Positions 1 to 6,020 of a stretch of DNA of 6,854 nt are shown piece after piece (the first letter of the stretch is position 1; the number at the start of each line of letters is the position of its first letter). The notes beneath the pieces were generated by a model that did not search any database, was not told the origin of the DNA, and saw only the letters and a list, made by a program, of their open reading frames with translations. The stretch covers positions 1 to 6,854 of the forward strand of contig CAJKXG010000072.1 in NCBI GenBank assembly GCA_905203795.1, given 5' to 3'. A program made the position numbers and the translations under genes. The stretch is from an uncultured Oscillospiraceae bacterium. Its GTDB lineage: Bacteria > Bacillota > Clostridia > Oscillospirales > Acutalibacteraceae.

Positions 1-405
1 CGGCGCTTTTGTCGTTGTGATGATTTTGGTGGTAGTCGTTGGTTTTTCGGCAATCGTTGTTTTGACGGTCGTCGGTGCCTTTGTGGTAGATGTCGTTGCC
101 TTTGTGGTAGTGGTTGTTTCCACCGCTGTCGATGCTTCTGTCGTGGTAGTGGTTGTTTCCACCGTTGTCGATGCTTCTGTTGTGGTAGTGGTTGTTTCCG
201 CCGTTGTCGATGTTTCTGTTGTGGTTGTGGTCGCAGCAGTGAGTGTCGCTTCTGTTGTGTCGGTCGTCGTTGCAGTTACGTCAGAGAGGACGGTCGTTGA
301 CGAAGAGGCGGTTTCATCCTCTGTAGTATCGGATATCGAACTGCATGCAGGGAAAGCCGTAATAAACAAGATGGCTGCCAGTAAAAGAATGGCTTTTTTT
401 AGCAT
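1..405 (-). CDS. Thr-rich lipoprotein, N-terminal part (runs off left edge)
   Basis: Reading leftwards from an ATG at 405, the frame is open for all 135 codons to the window edge, so only the N-terminus is present. The protein starts MLKKAILLLAAILF, a basic n-region plus hydrophobic core, followed by ITAFPACSS. Cys21 is in a lipobox-like position (F-P-A-C), so export and lipid anchoring on the outer face of the membrane is likely, although Phe at -3 is not the commonest residue. From about residue 30 onward the chain is almost all Thr, Ser, Ala, Glu and Val, later Lys-Thr, typical of an extended, possibly glycosylated, wall-spanning linker. A functional domain would be expected beyond the edge, and its nature cannot be told. 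The start is supported by AGGAG at 418-414, 8 nt upstream, and by a promoter just before it. The upstream neighbour on the same strand is a C39-like peptidase with a similar Thr-rich stalk. Confidence 0.8.
   Translation of the reverse strand, partial: MLKKAILLLAAILFITAFPACSSISDTTEDETASSSTTVLSDVTATTTDTTEATLTAATTTTTETSTTAETTTTTTEASTTVETTTTTTEASTAVETTTTTKATTSTTKAPTTVKTTIAEKPTTTTKIITTTKAP
104..220 (-). repeat. Three tandem 39-bp repeats encoding a Thr-rich linker
   Basis: Copies lie at 104-142, 143-181 and 182-220. Neighbouring copies differ by only two bases each. The period is 39 bp, exactly 13 codons, so a change in copy number keeps the reading frame. Each copy encodes a unit of the type TEASTTVETTTTT in the lipoprotein linker. 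More degenerate Thr-rich sequence flanks the array on both sides. Confidence 0.85.
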
Positions 406-436
406 AGGGTATGCTCCTTTTTGCGTTTATAAAATC

Positions 437-465
437 ATACTACACCTTTCCGCCGCATCTGTCAA
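437..465 (-). promoter_or_regulatory. Sigma-A promoter of the Thr-rich lipoprotein gene
   Basis: On the minus strand there is a perfect -35 box TTGACA (465-460), a 17-bp spacer and a -10 box TAGTAT (442-437). Transcription should start near 430, giving a leader of about 25 nt that contains the AGGAG site before the ATG at 405. The lipoprotein gene can therefore be transcribed independently of the peptidase gene upstream. I saw no clear intrinsic terminator in the 86-bp gap, so read-through is also possible. Confidence 0.75.
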
Positions 466-491
466 CTATAAGCGAATAAACTGCACCGGCT

Positions 492-1460
492 TTATTGAGT
501 GCTTTTCTGAATCACGACCGCTTGGCTGCCCATTTCGGCGTAGCGCTGTTCCGCCAGCCAGCGGGAAAAATGTACGACGCCCCTGCCGTTATACGGGTCA
601 TTGAACCAATAGCCGGTTTCATCCCAACCGACCAGTACCATGCAATGCTCATTGGCGGGCCACGTATAGGTGCTGCCGTCTGCCAACTGCCATTGCGTGC
701 TTTGGAAGGAGGGAATCATGCCGATGGTGACCCACACCGGCACGGGGATGCCTTGGCTCACATACGTGTCGCACAGCTCCGCTAGTGTTTTGCCGCGCAC
801 GGTCGAAACCGTGTATTTGTCCGCCGGCAGCAGTTGTTGGCAGGCTTTTTCGATCACCGGCGCAAAACAGCCGTAACCGGCGTTGGTGTAGGGATCGCCG
901 ATAAACCGTTCGTTGGGGTCGTCGCCGTATAGCCGCCCGTTGCTTCTCCACAGCCCTCCGCACGGAAGATATTGGTCAATGAACGCATCCACCGTGATGT
1001 TGACGCCGAGATAGTTGAGCGCCATAACGGCGCTGACGCTTTCACAGCCCGAGAGGTACTTTTCCTTCTGGCTGATATACGGTACGGACAGCTGGAAGCT
1101 GGTTGGTTTGGCGGATGTTGTGCCCGTGGGGTTTTCCGCCCGCACCGTCGTGGTCGTCGTCGGCGCTTGTGTGGTTGTGGTGGTCGTTTTGGTGGTGGTC
1201 GTTTTGGTGGTGGTCACCGTCGTGGTGGTCGTCGCAGCGGTCGCGGTGGTTTGGGAGACGGGTATCGTCGGATCGGTCGGCTGCGCCGTCTGATAGAGGA
1301 AATACCCTAAAAGGAACACGCATACAGACAGAGCGAAAAGGACGATACTGATTGTCAGGATATGGTGGTGTTTTGTATTACGGCGAGATATGGCGGATTC
1401 CCTCCCTTCGGATGATAGCAAGGCACAGAAACCGGAGGACAGAAAAGTTACATCAAACAT
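492..1460 (-). CDS. Membrane-anchored C39-like cysteine peptidase with Thr-rich stalk
   Basis: Numbered from the ATG at 1460 (322 residues). A basic segment (SRRNTKHHH, 25-33) precedes one hydrophobic helix at about 34-55, which fits a type II anchor or signal segment that places the rest outside the cell. A stalk of mostly Thr follows at about 71-117. The C-terminal 200 residues resemble the C39-like family (Peptidase_C39_2): PYISQ (127-131) with a likely oxyanion Gln, Cys139 in SGCESVSAVMALNYLG as nucleophile, His272 in ANEHCMVLVGWDE, and Asn287-Asp288 in YWFNDPYNG. All expected catalytic residues appear present, so it is probably an active extracellular peptidase of unknown substrate. Some C39-like proteins are wall-associated without being bacteriocin exporters, and no ABC transporter domain is present here. 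The start is uncertain: the ATG at 1460 lies inside the likely -10 box, while a strong ribosome binding site at 1406-1400 points to an in-frame ATA at 1391 (299 residues). An upstream in-frame ATG at 1619 lies within thrS and before its terminator, so it is unlikely. Confidence 0.85.
   Translation of the reverse strand: MFDVTFLSSGFCALLSSEGRESAISRRNTKHHHILTISIVLFALSVCVFLLGYFLYQTAQPTDPTIPVSQTTATAATTTTTVTTTKTTTTKTTTTTTQAPTTTTTVRAENPTGTTSAKPTSFQLSVPYISQKEKYLSGCESVSAVMALNYLGVNITVDAFIDQYLPCGGLWRSNGRLYGDDPNERFIGDPYTNAGYGCFAPVIEKACQQLLPADKYTVSTVRGKTLAELCDTYVSQGIPVPVWVTIGMIPSFQSTQWQLADGSTYTWPANEHCMVLVGWDETGYWFNDPYNGRGVVHFSRWLAEQRYAEMGSQAVVIQKSTQ
1143..1250 (-). repeat. Low-complexity Thr-codon tract in the peptidase stalk
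   Basis: About 36 codons here encode nearly only Thr with scattered Ala, Val, Lys and one QAP. The plus strand reads as degenerate gtggt/ggtcgt triplet runs. It is not a regular long-period tandem repeat like that in the neighbouring lipoprotein gene. It links the membrane helix to the peptidase domain. Confidence 0.7.
1400..1406 (-). promoter_or_regulatory. Strong Shine-Dalgarno pointing to an ATA start
   Basis: GGGAGGG on the minus strand sits 8 nt before an in-frame ATA codon (1391-1389) of the peptidase frame. No ATG, GTG or TTG lies at suitable spacing. Starting at ATA would give a compact n-region of about ten residues (SRRNTKHHH after the start) directly before the membrane helix, typical of exported proteins. 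Neither the ATG at 1460 nor the TTG at 1421 has a recognisable ribosome binding site. Confidence 0.5.
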
Positions 1461-1487
1461 TCTACAGGAATTATCAAGATTCGTCAA
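1459..1487 (-). promoter_or_regulatory. Sigma-A promoter of the C39-like peptidase gene
   Basis: The minus strand has -35 TTGACG (1487-1482), a 17-bp spacer and -10 TAGAAT (1464-1459), each one mismatch from consensus. Transcription would begin near 1452, downstream of the thrS terminator. The ATG at 1460 overlaps the last bases of the -10 box, so a transcript from this promoter would not contain it. Confidence 0.65.
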
Positions 1488-1530
1488 CTGTATAAATTTG
1501 GATATCCCTTTTATCGTTCGTCGGGGTATG

Positions 1531-1562
1531 AAAAAGCCGATGAAGCGGCAGGCTTCATCGGC
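1531..1562 (-). terminator. Intrinsic terminator of thrS
   Basis: A perfect 11-bp stem (1536-1546 with 1552-1562, arms GCCGATGAAGC and GCTTCATCGGC) encloses a 5-nt loop. Read on the minus strand it is followed directly by five T (1535-1531). It begins about 10 bp after the thrS stop codon and separates thrS from the peptidase gene. Confidence 0.9.
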
Positions 1563-1572
1563 CTTTGTGTCT

Positions 1573-3336
1573 TCAGATGCGGTTTTTGATCTCGTCCGTG
1601 ATTTTTTCGATAAACGCATCCAGCGTCATGGTTTCGGTCTGTGCCGTATCGCGGTGGCGGATGGACACCGTGCCGTCCTCGACCTCTTTTTGCCCGATGA
1701 TCACCATGTACGGTACGCGATCGACCAACTGCGCTTCACGGATCATGTAACCGATTTTTTCGTTGCGGTTGTCCATTTCGCAGCGGATGTGCGCCGCGCG
1801 CAGCGCTTCGTACACCTTCGCCCCGTATTCGGCGCTCTTTTCGGACACCATCAACACCTTGACCTGCGTCGGCGCCAGCCACACCGGGAACTTGCCGGCA
1901 AAATGCTCGGTCAGGATGCCGATAAAGCGTTCGATCGAACCGAAGCAAACGCGGTGGATCATGATCGGACGCTGTTTTTCGCCCTTTTCATCAATATATT
2001 CCAGTTCAAAGTTCAGCGGCATCTGGAAATCGAGCTGGATCGTGCCGCACTGCCATGTGCGTCCCAGCGTGTCCTCCAGATGGAAGTCGATCTTCGGACC
2101 GTAGAACGCGCCGTCGCCTTCGTTGATCGTGTAGGGCAGGTTCAGCTTTTCGAGCGCGGCCTTCAGACCGTTGGTCGCGGCTTCCCAGTCCTCGTCGCTG
2201 CCCATGCTGTCTTCCGGACGGGTGGACAGCTCCACCGCATATTTGAATCCGAATTTGTTGTACACCTCGTCGATGAGATGGACGACGCCCATGATCTCAT
2301 CGGTGATCTGTTCGCGGCGCATGAAGATGTGCGCGTCGTCCTGCGTGAAGCAGCGGACACGGAACAGGCCATGCAGTGCGCCCTTCAGCTCGTGGCGATG
2401 CACCAGACCCAGCTCGCCGATGCGCAACGGCAGATCGCGGTAGCTGTGCGGCTGGCTGCGATACACCATCACGCCGCCGGGGCAGTTCATCGGCTTGACG
2501 CAATAGGTGTCGTCGTCGATGGTGGTGGAATACATGTTGTCCTTGTAGTGATCCCAGTGACCGCTCGTCTCCCACAGGTGGCGGTTCATAATCATCGGCG
2601 TGGCGACTTCCACATAGTTTTCGCGGGTGTGGATGTCGCGCCAATAGTCGATCAACGCATTTTTGAGCGCCATGCCCTTGGGCAGGAAGAAGGGGAAGCC
2701 GGGCGCTTCGTCGCACAGCATAAACAAGCCCATTTCCTTGCCGATGCGGCGATGATCGCGCTTTTCGGCTTCTTCCAGCAGCTTCAGATACTCGTCCAGC
2801 TCCTGCTGCGAGGCAAACGCGATGCCCTTGATGCGGGTGAGCATCTTGTTGTTTTTGTCGTTTTTCCAGTACGCGCCCGATTGCCCCATGATCTTGAAGG
2901 CTTTCAGACCCTTGGTGTAGCAAAGGTGCGGACCAACGCACATGTCCACGTAATCGCCCTGCTGATAGAAGCTGATTACCGCGTCGTCCGGCAGATCGCC
3001 GATGTGCTCGACCTTGTATTTTTCCCCGCGGCTTTCCATCAGCGCGATCGCTTCGGGACGGGGGAGGATAAACGGCTTGATCGGCAGATTTTCTTTGACG
3101 ATCTTGCGCATCTCCTGCTCAATCGCCTGCAGATCCTCGTCGGTCAGCTTGGTGTCGCCCAGATCCACGTCATAGTAGAAGCCCTTGTCCGTGGCGGGAC
3201 CGTAGGCAAAATCCGCCTGCGGATACAGGCGTTTGATCGCCTGTGCCATAATATGCGCGGCGGTGTGGCGAAGGGTATGGAGTTCTTCCTCCTTCGGGCA
3301 CTCGCCGGTTTCTCCGTTGTTGTAAATGATCTTCAT
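1573..3336 (-). CDS. thrS: Threonyl-tRNA synthetase lacking the TGS domain
   Basis: This cytoplasmic class II synthetase charges tRNA-Thr with threonine using ATP. It has 587 residues, against about 640 for the E. coli type, because the N-terminal TGS domain is absent: the editing domain begins near residue 20. The editing site looks intact, with HTAAH (His24, His28) and DMCVGPH (Cys133, His137). The catalytic core follows, with the zinc ligands Cys285 (MNCPGG), His336 (FTQDDAHIF) and His461 (MIHR), motif 2 around RVRCFTQDDAHIF, and motif 3 in GSIERFIGILTEH. The anticodon-binding domain runs from about 485 to the end (WLAPTQVKVLMVS onward). The ATG start at 3336 is supported by a GAGG site a few bases upstream and by a promoter at 3391-3420 with a leader of only about 48 nt. 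No T-box fits there, unlike many Firmicutes thrS genes. It is a single-gene unit ending in a strong terminator, divergent from the GTPase gene. Confidence 0.97.
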   Translation of the reverse strand: MKIIYNNGETGECPKEEELHTLRHTAAHIMAQAIKRLYPQADFAYGPATDKGFYYDVDLGDTKLTDEDLQAIEQEMRKIVKENLPIKPFILPRPEAIALMESRGEKYKVEHIGDLPDDAVISFYQQGDYVDMCVGPHLCYTKGLKAFKIMGQSGAYWKNDKNNKMLTRIKGIAFASQQELDEYLKLLEEAEKRDHRRIGKEMGLFMLCDEAPGFPFFLPKGMALKNALIDYWRDIHTRENYVEVATPMIMNRHLWETSGHWDHYKDNMYSTTIDDDTYCVKPMNCPGGVMVYRSQPHSYRDLPLRIGELGLVHRHELKGALHGLFRVRCFTQDDAHIFMRREQITDEIMGVVHLIDEVYNKFGFKYAVELSTRPEDSMGSDEDWEAATNGLKAALEKLNLPYTINEGDGAFYGPKIDFHLEDTLGRTWQCGTIQLDFQMPLNFELEYIDEKGEKQRPIMIHRVCFGSIERFIGILTEHFAGKFPVWLAPTQVKVLMVSEKSAEYGAKVYEALRAAHIRCEMDNRNEKIGYMIREAQLVDRVPYMVIIGQKEVEDGTVSIRHRDTAQTETMTLDAFIEKITDEIKNRI

Positions 3337-3365
3337 GATATTACCTCACAACTTTACAATTGTCC

Positions 3366-3379
3366 TGATCGTTTGATCA
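3366..3379. promoter_or_regulatory. Small dyad in the thrS leader
   Basis: TGATC-GTTT-GATCA is a perfect 5-bp inverted repeat with a 4-nt centre, lying just inside the predicted thrS transcription start. It could be an operator or a short hairpin at the mRNA 5' end. A palindromic ACAATTGT lies close by at 3356-3363. The stem is short and AT-rich, so function is speculative. Confidence 0.3.
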
Positions 3380-3390
3380 CTATAAATGAC

Positions 3391-3420
3391 AGTATATAAT
3401 AAATCGGGACAATCTGTCAA
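3391..3420 (-). promoter_or_regulatory. thrS: Sigma-A promoter of thrS
   Basis: The minus strand has a perfect -35 TTGACA (3420-3415) and, after 18 bp, a -10 TATACT (3396-3391). An overlapping TATATA (3398-3393) gives a 16-bp spacer as an alternative. Transcription would start near 3384. Confidence 0.65.
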
Positions 3421-3470
3421 GCGTTTGGCGCTGTTCGGGAGAGAATTTTGAGGGGGAAAATAGGTTTTTC

Positions 3471-3499
3471 TTGCAAATCGGGCGGCGGTGCGTTAAGAT
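3471..3499 (+). promoter_or_regulatory. Likely promoter of the Tet(M)-like GTPase gene
   Basis: TTGCAA (3471-3476), a GC-rich 17-bp spacer and TAAGAT (3494-3499) make a moderate sigma-A match with each box at 4 of 6. Transcription would start near 3506, leaving a leader of about 22 nt. That leaves no room for the long attenuating leader known upstream of tet(M). Confidence 0.45.
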
Positions 3500-3510
3500 A
3501 AGGGAGAGAA

Positions 3511-3520
3511 AAAGGGGGGA
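3511..3520 (+). promoter_or_regulatory. Ribosome binding site fixing the GTG start
   Basis: AAAGGGGGGA ends 7 nt before the GTG at 3528. The frame stays open further upstream to a TTG at 3471, but that codon is inside the predicted -35 box and has no such site, so GTG 3528 is preferred. Homology also begins there (KQITIGVVAHVDAGKTT). Confidence 0.7.
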
Positions 3521-3527
3521 GACGGCT

Positions 3528-5492
3528 GTGAAACAGATCACCATCGGTGTGGTGGCGCACGTGGACGCGGGCAAGACCACGCTGACCGAACAGCTTTTGT
3601 ATCGTTCCGGCACACTGCGGGAAGCGGGCAGTGTGGACAGGGGAACGGCACAGACGGATTTCTTAGAGGTGGAGCGCAGCCGCGGCATTTCGGTCAAGGC
3701 GTCGTCCACGCAGATTCGCCGCGACGACGTGTGCATCAACATCATCGACACGCCCGGGCACGTGGATTTCGCATCCGAAGTGGAGCGGGCGCTGGCGGTG
3801 CTGGATGCGGGCGTGCTGGTGATCTCTGCCGCCGACGGCATCGAGGTGCAGACCGAGCTGCTGTACGAAGCGCTGTGCACCACCAAAACAAATACGGTGT
3901 TTTTTATCAACAAGATTGATTGGACAGGCAGCGACGTCCAAGCCGTTTTGCAGGAGATACGCGGGAAATTTACGCCGCAGCTTCTGTGCTTTACAGACGT
4001 GACAGGCGAGGGCGACAGGGGATGCACCGTTCGTCTGCGCCGCTTGTCCGAGCCGGATTTCTTTGCCGAAGCACTGGAACTGGCCGCCGGACTGGACGAC
4101 GATCTGATGGAGAAATATCTGACCGACACGCCCGTGTCCGAGAGCGAATTGGCGGCGGCGCTGAAAGAACAGATACGTCTGGGGAAACTCTGCCCTGTGC
4201 TGTGCGGCAGCGCGCTGTACGGCGTGGGTGTGGAGGAATTGCTGCAGGTGCTGGAAACGTATGTCGAGCCGGTGCGGGACAACCCCGACGACGCGTTGTC
4301 CGGCGTGGTGTACCGCATCACGCATGATAAAACGATGGGGCGCGTGGCGCATGTGCGCATGTTCGGCGGACAAATTCAAAACCGCGATACGGTGAAGCTG
4401 TCCTCCGGCGAGGAGGGCAAGGTGTCGCAGATACGGCGGTACACCGGCTCGCGGTTCACCGACGTCGGCGAAGCGCACCGCGGGGATGTGGTGGCGCTGT
4501 GCGGACTGCCGAATGCGCGGGTGGGGGATATCATCGGCGAGGCCGCGCATCTGCTGGGCTATGAGTTGTCCGTCCCGCTGCTGAAGGTGCGCGTGCTGCC
4601 GGAAAAAGCGGAGGAGTTGTATCCGCTGATGGCGGCGCTGACCGAATTGTCGGCGGAGGATCCCAAGCTGGATATGGAATTTACGCCCGAGGAAAAGGAG
4701 ATCGACATCCAGATCACGGGTACGATCCAATTGGAAATTCTGGAAGCGCTGCTCAAGACGCGGTATAATCTCGCGGTGACGTTTTCACCGCCGACCGTCA
4801 TCTATAAGGAGACGCCGACGACGGCAGGACGGGGATTCACGGCGTACACCATGCCGAAGCCCTGTTGGGCGGTCATCGACTTGCGTATCGAGCCGGGTCC
4901 CAGAGGTTCCGGTCTGGAGTATCATTCGGAAGTGCCGAACAAGCAGATTTTTTACCGCTATCAGAATCACATCGAAACCGCCGTTCCCCGCGCGCTCAAG
5001 CAGGGCATGTACAACTGGGAGGTCACCGACCTCAAGGTGACGCTGGTGGGCGGCGGACATCACGCCATCCACACGCATCCGCTGGATTTCTTCCTCGCCA
5101 CGCCGATGGCGGTCATGGAAGGACTGCGCAGCACCGGCACGACGCTGCTCGAACCGATGCAGCTGGTGCGCATCGCCGCGCCGGAGGAGTTTGTGGGTAA
5201 GGTGATCGGGGACATGATCGCGATGCGCGGCGAATTTGAGTCGCCGGTGATCGCGGACGGTCGCTTTACGATGGAGGCGAAAGTTCCCGCCGCCACCTTT
5301 ATGGATTACACCGTGCGGCTGGCGTCGATGACCTCGGGACGGGGGATGATCAGCACCCGTTTCGCCGGCTATCAGCCGTGTCCGCTGGAACTCGGCGCGG
5401 TGGCAAAACGCCGCGGGGTGAATCCGCTGGATCGCGAAAAGTGGATTTTGACGCAGCGCGGCGCCATGCAGGGTGCCGGCGCGTCCCTGTGA
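3528..5492 (+). CDS. Tet(M)/EF-G-like translation GTPase (ribosomal protection protein relative)
   Basis: The 654-residue protein belongs to the translation-factor GTPase family that includes EF-G and the tetracycline ribosomal protection proteins (Tet(M), about 639 residues). It is expected to bind the ribosome and hydrolyse GTP. Visible motifs: P-loop AHVDAGKT (10-17), switch I RGIS (52-55), DTPGH (74-78), NKID (128-131) and GSAL (227-230). Domain II is at about 255-340, domain III at about 350-420, and domain IV from PPTVIYKETP (421-430), including GSGLEYHSEV and MYNWEVTDLKVTL. The C-terminus (RGVNPLDREKWIL) aligns by eye with the Tet(M) end. The overall plan matches Tet(M) and it lacks the EF-G G' insert. 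However, the domain IV loop that reads YSPVSTPADF in Tet(M) is HHAIHTHPLDFF here (511-522), so the residues that displace tetracycline are absent. I would call it a chromosomal relative of unproven function rather than a resistance gene. It is divergent from thrS and has no mobile-element context. Confidence 0.88.
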   Translation: MKQITIGVVAHVDAGKTTLTEQLLYRSGTLREAGSVDRGTAQTDFLEVERSRGISVKASSTQIRRDDVCINIIDTPGHVDFASEVERALAVLDAGVLVISAADGIEVQTELLYEALCTTKTNTVFFINKIDWTGSDVQAVLQEIRGKFTPQLLCFTDVTGEGDRGCTVRLRRLSEPDFFAEALELAAGLDDDLMEKYLTDTPVSESELAAALKEQIRLGKLCPVLCGSALYGVGVEELLQVLETYVEPVRDNPDDALSGVVYRITHDKTMGRVAHVRMFGGQIQNRDTVKLSSGEEGKVSQIRRYTGSRFTDVGEAHRGDVVALCGLPNARVGDIIGEAAHLLGYELSVPLLKVRVLPEKAEELYPLMAALTELSAEDPKLDMEFTPEEKEIDIQITGTIQLEILEALLKTRYNLAVTFSPPTVIYKETPTTAGRGFTAYTMPKPCWAVIDLRIEPGPRGSGLEYHSEVPNKQIFYRYQNHIETAVPRALKQGMYNWEVTDLKVTLVGGGHHAIHTHPLDFFLATPMAVMEGLRSTGTTLLEPMQLVRIAAPEEFVGKVIGDMIAMRGEFESPVIADGRFTMEAKVPAATFMDYTVRLASMTSGRGMISTRFAGYQPCPLELGAVAKRRGVNPLDREKWILTQRGAMQGAGASL

Positions 5493-5511
5493 TCTCTCAT
5501 AAAAAGCAAGC

Positions 5512-5538
5512 ACGCCCGTCTGCTCGGCAGACGGGCGT
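5512..5538. terminator. Hairpin between convergent genes, probably bidirectional terminator
   Basis: A perfect 12-bp stem (ACGCCCGTCTGC at 5512-5523 with its complement at 5527-5538) with loop TCG sits about 20 bp after the GTPase stop and 17 bp after the Rrf2 stop on the other strand. On the plus strand it is followed by TATTCGTTT, a weak T-rich tail. On the minus strand five T (5505-5501) follow after a 6-nt gap. It probably ends both transcripts, though neither tail is ideal. Confidence 0.75.
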
Positions 5539-5554
5539 ATATTCGTTTGGGCGA

Positions 5555-5992
5555 TCAGATCACGTAGTCGTTGGCGTAGCGGGCGCGCTGATTGTCGAGG
5601 ATGTCCTGCAGGGTGATGTTGTCCAGATAGTCGTTGATCACCCGATACAGTCCCTGCCACACCGGCAGCATGGCGCATTCTTCGCTGCGGCTGCACAGGA
5701 CAGGGTCTTGCTCCAGACACGCCACGGGCGCGATGCTGCCTTCCGTGATGCGCAGAATATCGCCGACGGTGTATTTGTCCGGCGATTTGGCAAGGCGGTA
5801 TCCGCCCTGAAAGCCGCGGTTTGTTTGCAAAATATCCGATTTGTTGAGCATCGGCACGATCTGCTCCAGATATTTTTTGGAAATGTTCTGCCGTTCGGCG
5901 ATGTCCTTCAGCGCGACATAGCCGTCGCCCGTGTGTTCCGCGAGATCGAGCAGCATGCGCAGCGCATAGCGCCCTTTGGTGGATATTTTCAT
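5555..5992 (-). CDS. Rrf2/IscR-family transcriptional regulator, probably Fe-S sensing
   Basis: This is a 145-residue DNA-binding regulator of the Rrf2 family (relatives IscR, NsrR, CymR), acting as a dimer in the cytoplasm. MKISTKGRYALRMLLDLA is the typical N-terminal helix. The helix-turn-helix spans about 27-55 (ALKDIAERQNISKKYLEQI), and the wing is NRGFQGGYRLA (58-68). Three cysteines, Cys92, Cys100 and Cys106 (ACLEQDPVLCSRSEECAML), occupy the region where IscR binds its cluster with Cys92, Cys98 and Cys104, so a Fe-S ligand set is plausible; spacing is C-x7-C-x5-C instead of C-x5-C-x5-C. It could sense iron, sulfur, oxygen or nitric oxide. No isc/suf or cysteine genes are beside it here, so the regulon is unknown. 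The start at 5992 is set by GAGGTG 7 nt upstream; an upstream in-frame ATG at 6019 coincides with the predicted transcription start. A dyad over its promoter suggests autoregulation. Confidence 0.93.
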   Translation of the reverse strand: MKISTKGRYALRMLLDLAEHTGDGYVALKDIAERQNISKKYLEQIVPMLNKSDILQTNRGFQGGYRLAKSPDKYTVGDILRITEGSIAPVACLEQDPVLCSRSEECAMLPVWQGLYRVINDYLDNITLQDILDNQRARYANDYVI

Positions 5993-6020
5993 GTTGCGAC
6001 ACCTCATCTTCTGATTCATA

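Noticed and set aside
104..220. Possible CRISPR array or mobile-element repeat
   Set aside because: The repeats are directly tandem without spacers, have a codon-multiple period and lie inside an open frame with Thr-rich product.
406..491. Possible terminator after the peptidase gene
   Set aside because: The only inverted repeat is a weak AATAAA/TTTATT pair with a 10-nt loop and no T-run, which is unlikely to terminate.
17..604. A 195-codon plus-strand frame of mostly Val, Ser and Ala
   Set aside because: It is the reverse of the Thr-rich lipoprotein linker (Thr codons read backwards as Val and others). The minus-strand frame has a lipobox, ribosome binding site and promoter.
1461..1619. 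Extension of the peptidase gene to the in-frame ATG at 1619
   Set aside because: It would overlap the thrS end and run through the thrS terminator and the peptidase promoter; the added residues show no conserved feature.
1390..3399. A 669-codon open frame on the plus strand, covering the whole of thrS
   Set aside because: It is antisense to a clearly conserved thrS and its protein is rich in His, Arg, Val and Asp without any family motif. Long antisense openness is a by-product of GC-rich codon usage.
3337..3420. Possible T-box riboswitch before thrS
   Set aside because: The leader from the predicted start is only about 48 nt, and I found no AGGGUGGNACCGCG-like element or specifier-type structure.
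3528..5492. Calling the GTPase a tetracycline resistance gene (tetM/tetW)
   Set aside because: The domain IV loop needed for drug displacement is replaced, and there is no mobile context or attenuator leader.
4785..6002. A 405-codon minus-strand frame across the GTPase 3' end and the Rrf2 gene
   Set aside because: It crosses the terminator hairpin and two real genes in a different frame and has no recognisable domain, only Arg/His/Gln-rich composition.
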